Of a stretch of DNA of 64,000 nucleotides, positions 17,269-26,453 are shown in pieces. A program made the translations under genes and the position numbers. How positions within the stretch are numbered: the first letter of the stretch is position 1; each line of letters opens with the position of its first letter. Under the pieces are notes generated by a model. The model was not told where the DNA came from. It saw nothing but the letters and a program-made list of their open reading frames with translations, and made no database searches. Origin of the DNA: Rhodobacter sp. (GTDB taxonomy: Bacteria; Pseudomonadota; Alphaproteobacteria; Rhodobacterales; Rhodobacteraceae); contig JACKKG010000001.1 of NCBI GenBank assembly GCA_020637515.1, positions 1 through 64,000 of the forward strand, written 5' to 3'.

Positions 17269-18083
17269 GCCGTCGGGCCCACGCTCGCCAGTCGCCCGCC
17301 CTGACGCACGGCCACGATCCGCAGCGCCTTGCCGGTGCGGTCGTCGGTTTCCACGAACACGCCCGACACCGTCGCCGCGCCCATCGCCGGCTCGAACCGG
17401 CCCTTGGGCATGCCGGTGATGAAGCGGCGCAGCGGCTCGTCCTTTTGCATCCCGATCACGCTGTCGTAATCGCCGCACATGCCCGCATCGGTCATATAGC
17501 CCGTGCCGCCGTTCAGGATCATCGCATCGCCGGTCGGCACATGGGTGTGCGTGCCCACCACCAGCGACGCGCGCCCGTCGCACCAATGGCCCATGGCCAT
17601 CTTCTCGCTGGTGGCCTCGGCGTGCACGTCGATCACCGCCGCCTGCACGCCGCCACCCAGCGGATGCGCGCGCAGCACGGGTTCGATGGCGCTGAACGGA
17701 TCGTCGAAGGGCCGCTTCATGAAGACCTGCCCCATGACCTGCGCGACCAGCACCTTGCGCCCGTCGCCGGCGGTGAAGACCCGATGCCCGACCCCCGGCG
17801 CCACCTTGGAAAAGTTGATCGCGCGGATCAGCCGGGGTTCGCTGTCGATATGGCCGTGCATCGCCTTCTGGTCAAAGGCATGGTCGCCCAGCGTCACGCA
17901 ATCCGCGCCGGCCTCGAACAGGGAGATCGCGTGATCGGGCGACAGCCCCATCCCCGAAGTCGCGTTCTCGCCGTTGACCACGACGAAATCCAGCCCCCAG
18001 TCGCGACGCATCGCCGGCAGCCTTTCGGCCACCGCCGCACGGCCCGACCGACCCATCACATCGCCCAGAAAGAGTATCCGCAT
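17265..18083 (-). CDS. ymdB: YmdB/TIGR00282-family metallophosphoesterase
   Basis: A 272-residue metallophosphoesterase. The metal-binding motifs of the family are visible: FLGDVMGRSG at residues 5-14, VNGENATSGMG near 37, TLGDHAFDQ near 64, DVHAEATSEK near 152 and GTHTHVPTGD near 177. YmdB of Bacillus hydrolyses 2',3'-cyclic nucleotides and affects biofilm and motility choices; the role here is unproven. It heads a probable operon with the EamA and SLC13 genes. It is divergent from cydD across 113 bases, which contain two copies of cgaaacgggg in tandem. Confidence 0.88.
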   Translation of the reverse strand: MRILFLGDVMGRSGRAAVAERLPAMRRDWGLDFVVVNGENATSGMGLSPDHAISLFEAGADCVTLGDHAFDQKAMHGHIDSEPRLIRAINFSKVAPGVGHRVFTAGDGRKVLVAQVMGQVFMKRPFDDPFSAIEPVLRAHPLGGGVQAAVIDVHAEATSEKMAMGHWCDGRASLVVGTHTHVPTGDAMILNGGTGYMTDAGMCGDYDSVIGMQKDEPLRRFITGMPKGRFEPAMGAATVSGVFVETDDRTGKALRIVAVRQGGRLASVGPTA

Positions 18084-18196
18084 TCCTGTTCTCTACGACG
18101 CCCCGACCCGCAAGGAAAGGCCGAAACGGGGTCGAAACGGGGCTGCGACGGTTTCGCTTATTGCCCATCCGGGAAATACCTTTCACACCCTGCAAG

Positions 18197-19834
18197 ATGA
18201 GCGACTCGCGTCCTGATCCCCTGCGGGCGTTGCTGGCCCCGGTCCGCACCGCCGTGCTGCAAGGCTCGATCCTGAGCCTGGCCTCGGCCCTGGTGTGGCC
18301 AATCCAGGCGGCGCTTGTCGCGGCCGCGCTGGCGGCGCTGCTGGCCGAAGGCGAGCCCTCGCCCGGGCTTGCGCCCTGGCCCGCGGCGCTGGGGCTGCTG
18401 GCGCTGTTCGTGCTGCGCGCGCTGCTCTCGCACATGGCCGAGGCGCGGCTCTTCGACGCCGCCGACCGCGTGGTGGCCGACCGCCGCGCGGCGATCGTGA
18501 CGCGCGAGGCGCGCACCCTGCGCGGTGACGGCGCCGGCCCGGGGGCCATCGCCACGCTGGCGGGCGAAAAGCTGGAAACGCTGGGGCCCTATGTCCAACG
18601 GTATTACCCCGCCATGGCGCGCAGTGCCGTGGTGCCGGTGGTGATCCTGGCGCTGGCCTTCTGGCACGCCTGGGCGGTGGGCACGGTTCTGCTGCTGGCC
18701 GGCCCGCTGATTCCGCTGTTCATGGCGCTGATCGGCTGGGCCGCGCACGAGGCCAGCGCCCGCCATCTGGCCGGGCTGGCCTCGATGACCGACCTGCTGG
18801 TGGACCGGCTGGCGGCGCTGGTGGACATCCGCCTGCTCGACGCCGGCGCGCGCGTCACCGCCGATTATGCCGCCAGCGCCGAGGACCTGCGCGCGCGCAC
18901 CATGCGGGTGCTGCGGATCGCCTTTCTGTCCTCGACCGTGCTGGAGCTGTTCGCCGCGCTGGGGGTGGCGATGGTCGCGGTCTGGGTCGGGTTCTCGCTG
19001 CTGGGGCTGATCGCCTGGGGCGGCAGCATCGATGCCCGAACGGGGATCTTCCTGCTGCTGTTGGCGCCCGACTATTTCCAGCCGCTGCGCGATTTGTCCG
19101 CGGCATGGCACGATCGCGCCGCCGCCCGCGCGCTGGCCGACGAACTGGCCGACTGGCAGGCCCGGACCCCGGCGCTGATCCTGGGAACCGGCGCCCTTGC
19201 CGCCCCCCTGCCGGGCGCGCCCGAGATCCGGCTTTCGGGCGTCACGCTGGGCGCCGTCACCATCCCCGACGCCGTGATCGCACCGGGGGCGCGGGTCGGG
19301 GTGACCGGCCCTTCGGGGGCGGGAAAATCGACGCTGCTGAGGGCGCTGGCGGGGCTGGAGCGTCCGGACCTCGGCACCATCGCGGTGTGCGGCCGGCCGC
19401 TGGACGACGCCTCGGCCGACGCCTGGCGCGCGCGGTTGGGCTGGATGCCACAGGCGCCGCTGTTCCCCCAGGCGCCCCTGCGCACGATCATCGCGGGCAG
19501 GGGCGCGCTCGACCCCGACCTGCTGGCGATGGCGGCGCTGGGGCCGGTGCTGGCCCGTCTGCCGCAGGGGCTGGACACGGTCCCCGGCGAAACCGGCGCG
19601 GGCCTGTCGGGCGGCGAGGCCCGCCGCGTCATGCTGGCGCGGATGTTGCACGCGCGGCCCGCCGTGGTTCTGGCGGACGAGCCGACCGCCGACCTGGACC
19701 CTGAGACCGCGCGACAGGTCAGCGCCGCGCTGATGCGGCTGGCCGCCGGGGGCACGACGCTGATCGTGGCCAGCCATGACCCCGACCTGATCGCGCGGAT
19801 GGACCAAAGGATTGCGCTGGAGGCCCGGCCATGA
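18197..19834 (+). CDS. cydD: CydD, cysteine/glutathione exporter subunit for cytochrome bd assembly
   Basis: A 545-residue half-transporter with an N-terminal membrane domain (six helices) and a C-terminal ATPase: Walker A VTGPSGAGKST near 370, signature LSGGEARR near 470, Walker B VVLADEPT. CydDC exports thiols to the periplasm and is needed to assemble cytochrome bd. The start at MSDSRPDP is taken over one 12 residues upstream because it matches the usual short N-terminus. It overlaps cydC in ATGA and begins cydDCABX. Confidence 0.93.
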   Translation: MSDSRPDPLRALLAPVRTAVLQGSILSLASALVWPIQAALVAAALAALLAEGEPSPGLAPWPAALGLLALFVLRALLSHMAEARLFDAADRVVADRRAAIVTREARTLRGDGAGPGAIATLAGEKLETLGPYVQRYYPAMARSAVVPVVILALAFWHAWAVGTVLLLAGPLIPLFMALIGWAAHEASARHLAGLASMTDLLVDRLAALVDIRLLDAGARVTADYAASAEDLRARTMRVLRIAFLSSTVLELFAALGVAMVAVWVGFSLLGLIAWGGSIDARTGIFLLLLAPDYFQPLRDLSAAWHDRAAARALADELADWQARTPALILGTGALAAPLPGAPEIRLSGVTLGAVTIPDAVIAPGARVGVTGPSGAGKSTLLRALAGLERPDLGTIAVCGRPLDDASADAWRARLGWMPQAPLFPQAPLRTIIAGRGALDPDLLAMAALGPVLARLPQGLDTVPGETGAGLSGGEARRVMLARMLHARPAVVLADEPTADLDPETARQVSAALMRLAAGGTTLIVASHDPDLIARMDQRIALEARP

Positions 19835-21486
19835 GCGCCCTCATGACCCTCTTGCGGCTGATCTGGCGCGACCAGCGGCGCGCCTTGCTGCGCGGGGCGC
19901 TGCTGGCGGTGCTGGTCCTGGCGATGGGTGCGGCGCTGCTGGGCCTTTCGGGCTGGTTCATCACCGCGGCCGCGATGGCCGGTCTGGCCGGGGGCGGCGC
20001 GGTGTTCGACGTCTTTCGCCCCTCGGCCGCGGTGCGGTTTCTGGCGCTTGGGCGCACGGCGGCGCGCTACGGCGAACGGCTCGCCACCCACGACGCCACG
20101 CTGCGCGCGCTGACCGGCTTGCGCGTGCGGCTGCTGGCAGCGCGAACCCGCGCGCCCTTTGCCGAACTGGCCCGGTTGCGCGCAGCCGAGGTCCTGAACC
20201 GGCTGAGCGCCGATGTGGATGCCCTGGATTCGGTGACGCTGCGCCTGGCGCTGCCAGTCGGCGCGGGACTGGCCGCGCTGGTCCTGGGCGCCGCCGGGCT
20301 GGCCTGGCTGGTCGATGCCCGCACCGCCCTGGCGGTCACCGGCACCCTTGGGCTGGGGGGCGCGGCGGTTCTGTGGCTGGGCGTCCGCGCCGCGCGCGCG
20401 CCGGCGCGCCTGGCCGAAATGCACGCCCAGAGCCTGCGCCGCGATGTCATCGACCTTGTCACCGCGCGCACCGACCTGGCCGCGCTGGGTCGGCTCGAGG
20501 CCCATCTGGACCAGATCGCCACCGGCGAGGATCGGCGCCGCGCACTGGCCCGCCGTCTGGACCGGATCGAACGCCGCGCGGGTCTGGCGCTGAGCCTGAC
20601 AGGCGGCGTCGCGCTGGCGCTGGGCCTCGGCGGGACGCGGGCGGGCGCGGGCGGGCTCGATCCGGCGCGCGTCGCGATCGGGCTGTTTGTCGCGCTGGCG
20701 CTGTTCGAAGCGATCGCCCCGCTGCGCCGAACCGTGGGCAGTTACGGCCGGATGGAGGCCGCCGCGCGCCGTGTCGTCGCGCAACTGACCCCGGCCCCAC
20801 GGCCCGACACCCCCCTGCCCCCGGACCGCACGCTGCGCATGCAAGGGGTGCGCTTTCGCCATCACCCCGACTCCGCGCCGGTTCTCGACGGGTTCGACCT
20901 GACCGTGCCGCCGGGCACCCGCCTGGGGCTGAAGGGAACCTCGGGCCGTGGCAAGAGCACGGTTCTGGCCCTGCTCGCCGGGCAGATTCGTCCCGAGGCG
21001 GGTCAGGTCACGCTGGGCGGCGACGCGGTGGCAGAGCTGGACGAGGCCCCGCTGCGCCGGACGCTGACCCTGGTGCCTCAACGCAGCGCGCTGATTCAAG
21101 GCAGCGTGGCCGACAACCTGCGCCTGGGCGCCGACCGCTGCGACGACGACACGCTGCGGCAGGTGCTGGACGCGGTGCGGCTGACCGATGCGCTGGCCAC
21201 GCGCGGCGGGCTGGGCACGCCCCTGGGCGCGCGCGGCGCGGGCCTGTCGGGCGGCGAATCGCGGCGCCTCGTCGTGGCGCGCGCGCTGCTCAGGCAGCCC
21301 GACATCCTGCTGCTGGACGAACCGACCGAGGGGCTGGACCCCGCCATCGCGGCCGCCGTTCTGAACGCGGTCCTGGACCGCCTGCCCGGCGCGACGGTGA
21401 TCGTCGCCAGCCACCGCGCGCAAGACCTGGCCCGGATGGACCGGGTGATCGACCTTGACCTCAGCGCGCCGGGCGACAATGCTTAA
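19831..21486 (+). CDS. cydC: CydC, partner subunit of the CydDC exporter
   Basis: A 551-residue ABC half-transporter. The membrane domain opens with GLSGWFITAAAMAGLAGG, a CydC hallmark; the ATPase has Walker A LKGTSGRGKST near 370, signature LSGGESRR near 475 and Walker B ILLLDEPTEG. It heterodimerises with CydD. The gene ends 123 bases before cydA, and that gap carries an Fnr site, so cydAB can be expressed from its own promoter in addition to read-through. Confidence 0.93.
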   Translation: MSALMTLLRLIWRDQRRALLRGALLAVLVLAMGAALLGLSGWFITAAAMAGLAGGGAVFDVFRPSAAVRFLALGRTAARYGERLATHDATLRALTGLRVRLLAARTRAPFAELARLRAAEVLNRLSADVDALDSVTLRLALPVGAGLAALVLGAAGLAWLVDARTALAVTGTLGLGGAAVLWLGVRAARAPARLAEMHAQSLRRDVIDLVTARTDLAALGRLEAHLDQIATGEDRRRALARRLDRIERRAGLALSLTGGVALALGLGGTRAGAGGLDPARVAIGLFVALALFEAIAPLRRTVGSYGRMEAAARRVVAQLTPAPRPDTPLPPDRTLRMQGVRFRHHPDSAPVLDGFDLTVPPGTRLGLKGTSGRGKSTVLALLAGQIRPEAGQVTLGGDAVAELDEAPLRRTLTLVPQRSALIQGSVADNLRLGADRCDDDTLRQVLDAVRLTDALATRGGLGTPLGARGAGLSGGESRRLVVARALLRQPDILLLDEPTEGLDPAIAAAVLNAVLDRLPGATVIVASHRAQDLARMDRVIDLDLSAPGDNA

Positions 21487-21511
21487 ATCCGCATCAAATC
21501 ATCGTATTTCC

Positions 21512-21525
21512 TTGATCTCGATCAA
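21512..21525. promoter_or_regulatory. Fnr/FnrL binding site upstream of cydA
   Basis: The sequence TTGATCTCGATCAA is a perfect match to the Fnr consensus TTGAT-N4-ATCAA. It lies 85 bases before the cydA start, in the cydC-cydA gap. Control of cytochrome bd by the oxygen sensor FnrL under low oxygen is known in Rhodobacteraceae, so low-oxygen induction of cydABX is a strong inference. Confidence 0.88.
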
Positions 21526-21530
21526 ATACA

Positions 21531-21548
21531 TATTCCGTCTACGGAATA
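21531..21548. promoter_or_regulatory. Second inverted repeat in the cydA promoter region
   Basis: tattccg-tcta-cggaata is a perfect 7-bp inverted repeat starting 5 bases after the Fnr site. It may be an operator for a second regulator, or overlap the core promoter. A small hairpin (ggccccg-ttg-cggggcc, 21564-21580) follows in the putative leader. I cannot name the regulator. Confidence 0.45.
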
Positions 21549-21609
21549 GATAGGATCCATCTCGGCCCCGTTGCGGGGCCGGTCAAGACTGCAACCAAGG
21601 AGGTCCCGC

Positions 21610-23220
21610 ATGGACTTCGGCATTGTCGAGCTGTCACGCCTGCAATTCGCGATGACGGCAATGTATCATTTTCTGTTTGTGCCCCTCACCCTGGGCCTGT
21701 CGATCCTGGTCGCCATCATGGAGACGGTCTACGTCATGACCGACCGCCCGATCTGGCGCCAGATGACGAAATTCTGGGGCACGCTGTTCGGCATCAACTT
21801 TGTGCTGGGCGTGGCGACGGGCATCACCATGGAATTCCAGTTCGGCATGAACTGGAGCTACTATTCCCACTATGTCGGCGACATCTTCGGCGCGCCTCTG
21901 GCGATCGAGGGGCTGATGGCCTTCTTCCTGGAGGCAACGTTTGTCGGGCTCTTCTTCTTTGGCTGGGACAAGCTGTCGAAAACCGCGCATCTGGTGGTCG
22001 CCTGGCTGGTGGCGCTGGGGTCCAACTTTTCGGCGCTGTGGATCCTGATCGCAAACGGCTGGATGCAGCACCCGGTCGGCGCGGTCTTCAACCCCGATTC
22101 GATGCGGATGGAGATGACGTCCTTTTACGACGTGCTGTTCAACATCGTCGCGCAGGCCAAGTTCGTGCACACCGTTTCGGCGGGCTACGTCACGGCCTCG
22201 GTCTTCGTGCTGGGCGTTTCGGCATGGTATCTGCTCAAGGGCCGGCACGTGGACCTTGCGCGGCGCTCGATTGCCGTCGCCTCGGCCTTTGGCCTGGCCT
22301 CGGCGCTGTCGGTCGTCGTGCTGGGGGATGAAAGCGGCTACACCGCCACCCACACCCAACGCATGAAACTGGCGGCGATGGAGGCGATGTGGGAAACCCA
22401 CCCCGCGCCCGCGCCCTTCACGCTGATCGGCTTCCCGGACCAGGAGGCGCGGCAAACCCATTACGCGGTGGAAATCCCCTGGGTCGCGGGGCTGATTACC
22501 ACCCGGTCGCTGACCCAGCCGGTGCCCGGCATCGACGACCTGGTGATCGAGGCCCAGGACAAGATCCGTTCGGGCCTGATCGCCTATGACGCGCTCATGA
22601 CCATTCGCGAACAGCGCGACGCCACCCCGCAATCCGTGCGCGACACCTTCGAGGCGCATTCGGCCGACCTGGGCTTTGCGCTGCTGCTGCGCCAGTATGT
22701 CGATGACCCGCGCCAGGCCACCGATGCGCAGATCGCGCAGGCGGCCGAGGACACCGTGCCCGGGGTCTTTCCGCTGTTCTGGGCCTTTCGGGTGATGGTG
22801 GGCCTGGGCTTCGGCTTCATCGGCACGATGGCTTATTTCTTCTGGCGCGCCTCGTTCCGGGGAATGCGTTTCCCGCGCTGGTCGCTCAGATTGGCGGTCG
22901 TCATGATCCCGGCGCCCTGGCTGGCCGCCGAACTGGGCTGGTTCGTGGCCGAATTCGGCCGCCAGCCCTGGACGGTGGACGGCGTGCTGCCGACCGCGCT
23001 GTCGGCCTCCAGCCTCAGCGTCGGCGACCTGCTCATCACGCTGGCAGGCTTCGTGCTGTTCTACACCGTGCTCTTCATCATCGAGATGGGCCTGATGCTG
23101 AAATACATCCGCAAGGGCCCCTTCCAGGATGTCGAGGAAACCGAACGCTGGACGGAACGCCACGAGCACCGCCTGCGCACCACTGACGGACTGGGCCCGT
23201 TCGCGGCCCCGGCGGAGTAA
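21610..23220 (+). CDS. cydA: CydA, cytochrome bd quinol oxidase subunit I
   Basis: A 536-residue membrane protein of the CydA family. His20 (AMTAMYHFLF) is the expected ligand of one heme, and the quinol-binding Q-loop lies in the long hydrophilic stretch after about residue 245. The core motif GSNFSALWILIANGWMQHPV near 145 is diagnostic. With CydB and CydX it reduces oxygen at high affinity using quinol. AAGGAGGT upstream and the standard MDFGIVELSRLQFA N-terminus set the start. Confidence 0.96.
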   Translation: MDFGIVELSRLQFAMTAMYHFLFVPLTLGLSILVAIMETVYVMTDRPIWRQMTKFWGTLFGINFVLGVATGITMEFQFGMNWSYYSHYVGDIFGAPLAIEGLMAFFLEATFVGLFFFGWDKLSKTAHLVVAWLVALGSNFSALWILIANGWMQHPVGAVFNPDSMRMEMTSFYDVLFNIVAQAKFVHTVSAGYVTASVFVLGVSAWYLLKGRHVDLARRSIAVASAFGLASALSVVVLGDESGYTATHTQRMKLAAMEAMWETHPAPAPFTLIGFPDQEARQTHYAVEIPWVAGLITTRSLTQPVPGIDDLVIEAQDKIRSGLIAYDALMTIREQRDATPQSVRDTFEAHSADLGFALLLRQYVDDPRQATDAQIAQAAEDTVPGVFPLFWAFRVMVGLGFGFIGTMAYFFWRASFRGMRFPRWSLRLAVVMIPAPWLAAELGWFVAEFGRQPWTVDGVLPTALSASSLSVGDLLITLAGFVLFYTVLFIIEMGLMLKYIRKGPFQDVEETERWTERHEHRLRTTDGLGPFAAPAE

Positions 23221-23225
23221 GAGCC

Positions 23226-24389
23226 ATGATCCTTTACGAACTCATCCCCTTCGACGTGCTGCGCGTGATCTGGTGGCTGTTGCTGGGCGTGCTGCTGATC
23301 GGTTTCGCCCTGACCGACGGGTTCGACATGGGGGTCGGCGCGCTGCTGCCCTTCGTCGCCAGGACCGACATCGAACGCCGCGTCGCCATCAACACCGTCG
23401 GCCCGGTCTGGGAAGGCAACCAGGTGTGGTTCATCCTGGGCGGCGGCGCGATCTTTGCCGCCTGGCCGCCGCTCTACGCGGTCAGCTTTTCGGGGTTCTA
23501 CCTGGCGATGTTCCTGGTGCTGGCGGCGCTGATCCTGCGGCCCGTGGGCTTCAAGTATCGCTCGAAACGCGACGCGGCCGCGTGGCGCAGCGCCTGGGAC
23601 TGGGCGCTGTTCGTGGGCGGCGCGGTGCCCGCGCTGATCTTCGGCGTGGCGGTGGGCAACGTGCTGCAAGGCGTGCCGTTCCACCTGACGCCCGATCTGC
23701 TGTCGGTCTACGAGGGCGGCGTTCTGTGGAAGCTGATCGCGCTGCTCAACCCGTTCGCGCTGCTGGCCGGCGTGGTGTCGCTGTCGATGCTGGTGATGCA
23801 TGGCGCGGCCTGGCTGTCGCTGAAATCGGACGGCCCGGTCGCCGCCCGCGCGCGGCGCTATGGCACCGTTGCCGGGCTGGTCGCGGCTGCCGCCTATGCG
23901 CTGGCGGGGCTGTGGCTGGCTGTCGGGATCGACGGCTACCAGATCGTCGGCGCGGTGGTCACGGACGGGCCGTCGAACCCGCTGTATTCCACCGTCGCCC
24001 GGGGCGGAAGCTGGCTGGCCGCCTATGGCGCGCGGCCGTGGATCGCGGTGGCGCCGCTGATGGGGTTCGCGGGCATCCTGATGGCGGTGCGCGGGCTCAG
24101 GGCGGGGCGCGAGGTTTCGACGCTGCTCTGGTCGAAACTGGGCATCACGGGCATCATCGCCAGCGTCGGCTTGACGATGTTCCCGTTCATCCTGCCATCC
24201 TCCAGCCAGCCCGACAGTTCGCTGACCGTGTGGGATGCCTCGTCCTCGCATCTGACGCTGTTCGTGATGCTGGTGGTGACGGTGATCTTCATGCCGATCA
24301 TCCTGGCCTATACGGCCTGGGTCTACCGGGTGCTGTGGGGCAAGGTGACGCAAGCCGATGTCACCGAAAACAGCCACAGTGTCTATTGA
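23226..24389 (+). CDS. cydB: CydB, cytochrome bd quinol oxidase subunit II
   Basis: A 387-residue membrane protein with the CydB signature GFALTDGFDMGVGALLPFVA near residue 25 and GPVWEGNQVWFILGGGAIFA near 59. It pairs with CydA. It begins 5 bases after the cydA stop and is followed after 15 bases by cydX. Confidence 0.96.
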   Translation: MILYELIPFDVLRVIWWLLLGVLLIGFALTDGFDMGVGALLPFVARTDIERRVAINTVGPVWEGNQVWFILGGGAIFAAWPPLYAVSFSGFYLAMFLVLAALILRPVGFKYRSKRDAAAWRSAWDWALFVGGAVPALIFGVAVGNVLQGVPFHLTPDLLSVYEGGVLWKLIALLNPFALLAGVVSLSMLVMHGAAWLSLKSDGPVAARARRYGTVAGLVAAAAYALAGLWLAVGIDGYQIVGAVVTDGPSNPLYSTVARGGSWLAAYGARPWIAVAPLMGFAGILMAVRGLRAGREVSTLLWSKLGITGIIASVGLTMFPFILPSSSQPDSSLTVWDASSSHLTLFVMLVVTVIFMPIILAYTAWVYRVLWGKVTQADVTENSHSVY

Positions 24390-24404
24390 GAAAGGAACCT
24401 TGAG

Positions 24405-24530
24405 ATGTGGTATTTCGCCTGGATGCTGGGACTGCCGCTGGCGGCGATTCTGGCGGTTCTGAACGCGATGTGGCTGGAACTGCGCGAGGATGCGCGCATC
24501 GTGCGCGAGGCCGAGGCCGAGGGGCACTGA
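24405..24530 (+). CDS. cydX: CydX, small accessory subunit of cytochrome bd
   Basis: A 41-residue peptide (start MWYFAWMLGLPLAAIL) with one transmembrane helix and a charged C-terminal tail (ELREDARIVREAEAEGH). The leading MWYFAW, position directly after cydB and length match CydX/CbdX, which stabilises the oxidase hemes. AAAGGAACC provides a ribosome site. It is easily missed because of its size. Confidence 0.93.
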   Translation: MWYFAWMLGLPLAAILAVLNAMWLELREDARIVREAEAEGH

Positions 24531-24546
24531 CCCCGGCCCGCCGATC

Positions 24547-24584
24547 GCCCCGGGGCGTGCATGGCTTGTGCCGCGCCCCGGGGC
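24547..24584 (+). terminator. Probable terminator of the cyd operon
   Basis: An 11-bp inverted repeat (gccccggggcg / cgccccggggc) with a 16-base loop starts 16 bases after the cydX stop. There is no T tract, so efficiency is uncertain. Confidence 0.5.
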
Positions 24585-24641
24585 CGCCTAAGCTGCACCC
24601 GATGCCCTTTCGGAGGCCCCGATGCAGCCCGACTCCGCCTG

Positions 24642-25265
24642 ATGCCCAGCGCCGCCCGCAAGCCCCGCAGCCCCGGCCGCACCACCCGCGACGATTGGTT
24701 GCGCGCCGCCCTGTCGGTGCTGATCCAGGAGGGCGTGGACAGCGTCAAGGTGCTGACCCTGGCCGAGCGCCTGGACTGCGCGCGATCCAGCTTCTACTGG
24801 TTTTTCAAGGATCGCGCCGAACTACTGGACGCGCTTCTGGATCACTGGCAAAGCACCAACACCCGCGCGCTGATCGCTGCGACGGAATTGCCCTCGGCCT
24901 CGATCACCGAGGCATTGGCACTGCTCTATCGCAGCTGGATCAATCAGGACGGCTTCGACACGCAGCTCGATTTCGCGATCCGCGACTGGGCGCGCCGTTC
25001 GGACGCGGTGCGCGCGGTGCTGCTGTCTTCGGACAATGCCCGGATCGCCGCCATCGCCGGAATGTTCCGCCGCTTTGGCTATGCCCCGGCCGAGGCCGAC
25101 GTGCGCGGCCGCATGGTCTATTTCACCCAGATCGGCTATGCCACCATCGACCAGCGCGAGGGCTGGGAGGTCCGCAACGCGCGCGGTGAGACCTATCTCT
25201 ATTGCATGACCGGCCAGCGCCCCTCGGCGGGGGAACTGGCGATCCTCATGGTTCACGCCGTCTGA
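24642..25265 (+). CDS. TetR-family transcriptional regulator
   Basis: A 207-residue protein with an N-terminal HTH: RDDWLRAALSVLIQEGVDSV, then TLAERLDCARSSFYWFFKDR, then AELLDALLDHW. The C-terminal ligand domain is not recognisable. The start at MPSAARKPRS leaves a basic arm before the HTH. The 3' end overlaps the convergent LysR gene by 13 bases. No adjacent divergent target is evident, so the regulon is unknown. Confidence 0.8.
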   Translation: MPSAARKPRSPGRTTRDDWLRAALSVLIQEGVDSVKVLTLAERLDCARSSFYWFFKDRAELLDALLDHWQSTNTRALIAATELPSASITEALALLYRSWINQDGFDTQLDFAIRDWARRSDAVRAVLLSSDNARIAAIAGMFRRFGYAPAEADVRGRMVYFTQIGYATIDQREGWEVRNARGETYLYCMTGQRPSAGELAILMVHAV

Positions 25266-26371
25266 AGCCAGGCCGCCACCCGCGCCGCCGCGCTGTCGCG
25301 GACCAGCGGCCGCAGCCGGAACAGGCGCAGCGCGCGCGGGCTGGGCACCGCCGGCATCAGGGGGGCGACCAGGGTGCCCGCCGCCAGATGGCGCCGCAAC
25401 AAGGCGCTGTGCCCCATCAACACGCCCGCGCCCGCCACCGCCTCGTCCACCGCCAGCGCATAGAGCGAATGCGCGACGCCGCGCGGCGCGGGGCGGCCCG
25501 GCGTGGCAACGCCCGCCCAGGCCCGCCAGTCGCCCGACCAGACGGCATCGGTCAGGATCGGCACCCCCGCCAGATCCGCCGCCGTGCGCAGCCGCGCCGC
25601 CAGCGCGGGCGCACAGACCGGGACCAGCGCGTCCGGCTCCAGCACCGCGCCGCCGGTTTCGGCAAAGAACACCGCCAGATCATAGGGCGCGCGCTTGGCC
25701 TCGGGCGGGCGTTCCAGCGCTGTCACCGATACGCTGACCCCCAGCGCCGCGCGCAGGGCCGGCAGGCGCGGCGCCAGCCAGAGCTGCGCCACCGCCGGCA
25801 GCGCGGCGATGCGCACCGGCGCGGCGCCCAGCGTGGCCATGAGCGGGGCAAAGCCTTGCAACGCATCGCCCAGCGCCGGCAGCACGGCCGCGGCCTCGGG
25901 CGTTGGGGTGACGCCGCGGCTGTGGCGGTCGAACAACGCGCGCCCTGACCAGTCTTCGACCCGGCGGACCTGCTGCGCCACCGCGCCCGGGCTGACCCCC
26001 AGCGCCCCGGCGGCGGCGGTGAACCCCCCGTGGCGCAGCGCGGCCTCGAACGGGGCCAGGGCCCCCAGTGGCGGGTCGCTGCCCAGCGGGGCCAGCGCGC
26101 GGGCCAACCGCGCAAGGGCGGGCACCAGTCCCTCGGCCAGCGCCTCGGCCTCGGGCGTGGGGGTGACGCCCTGGGCGCCGGGGTGAAACAGCGCAACGCC
26201 CAAGGCGGCCTCGAGTGCGCGCATCTTTACCCGCACCGCCCCCGCCGTCACGCCCTGCGACTGGGCCGCCGCCGCATAGCCGCCCCGTTGCACGACCGCG
26301 ACCAGCGTGGCCAGATGGGCCAGCGGCGGCAGTCGGGGCGGGGGCGGGGCAAGGGACATGCGCAGACTCAT
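25253..26371 (-). CDS. LysR-family regulator with two HTH domains (GcvA-like second half)
   Basis: A 372-residue protein that again carries two LysR HTH domains: HTH 1 about residues 17-75 (GGYAAAAQSQGVTAGAVRVK, then RALEAALGVALF) and HTH 2 about 102-160 (GGFTAAAGALGVSPGAVAQQ, then RRVEDWSGRALFDRHSRG). Both wings end with the same octapeptide GVTPTPEA, at 68-75 and 153-160, indicating internal duplication. The second half resembles GcvA-type regulators of glycine/one-carbon genes. It is divergent from an SHMT-like gene, its most likely target. The effector domain runs from about 186 to the end. Confidence 0.82.
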   Translation of the reverse strand: MSLRMSLAPPPPRLPPLAHLATLVAVVQRGGYAAAAQSQGVTAGAVRVKMRALEAALGVALFHPGAQGVTPTPEAEALAEGLVPALARLARALAPLGSDPPLGALAPFEAALRHGGFTAAAGALGVSPGAVAQQVRRVEDWSGRALFDRHSRGVTPTPEAAAVLPALGDALQGFAPLMATLGAAPVRIAALPAVAQLWLAPRLPALRAALGVSVSVTALERPPEAKRAPYDLAVFFAETGGAVLEPDALVPVCAPALAARLRTAADLAGVPILTDAVWSGDWRAWAGVATPGRPAPRGVAHSLYALAVDEAVAGAGVLMGHSALLRRHLAAGTLVAPLMPAVPSPRALRLFRLRPLVRDSAAARVAAWLQTA

Positions 26372-26453
26372 ATTTCCTGGGCCTCAGGCAACAGAAAAAG
26401 GGATTTGCGCTCAAGCCCCCGCGCGCCGCATTCTGGGGAAAAGGAGACCCGCC

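Noticed and set aside
19072..21423. A 783-codon antisense frame across cydD and cydC
   Set aside because: It overlaps two certain ABC transporter genes and shows shadow composition rich in Arg, Gln and Gly.
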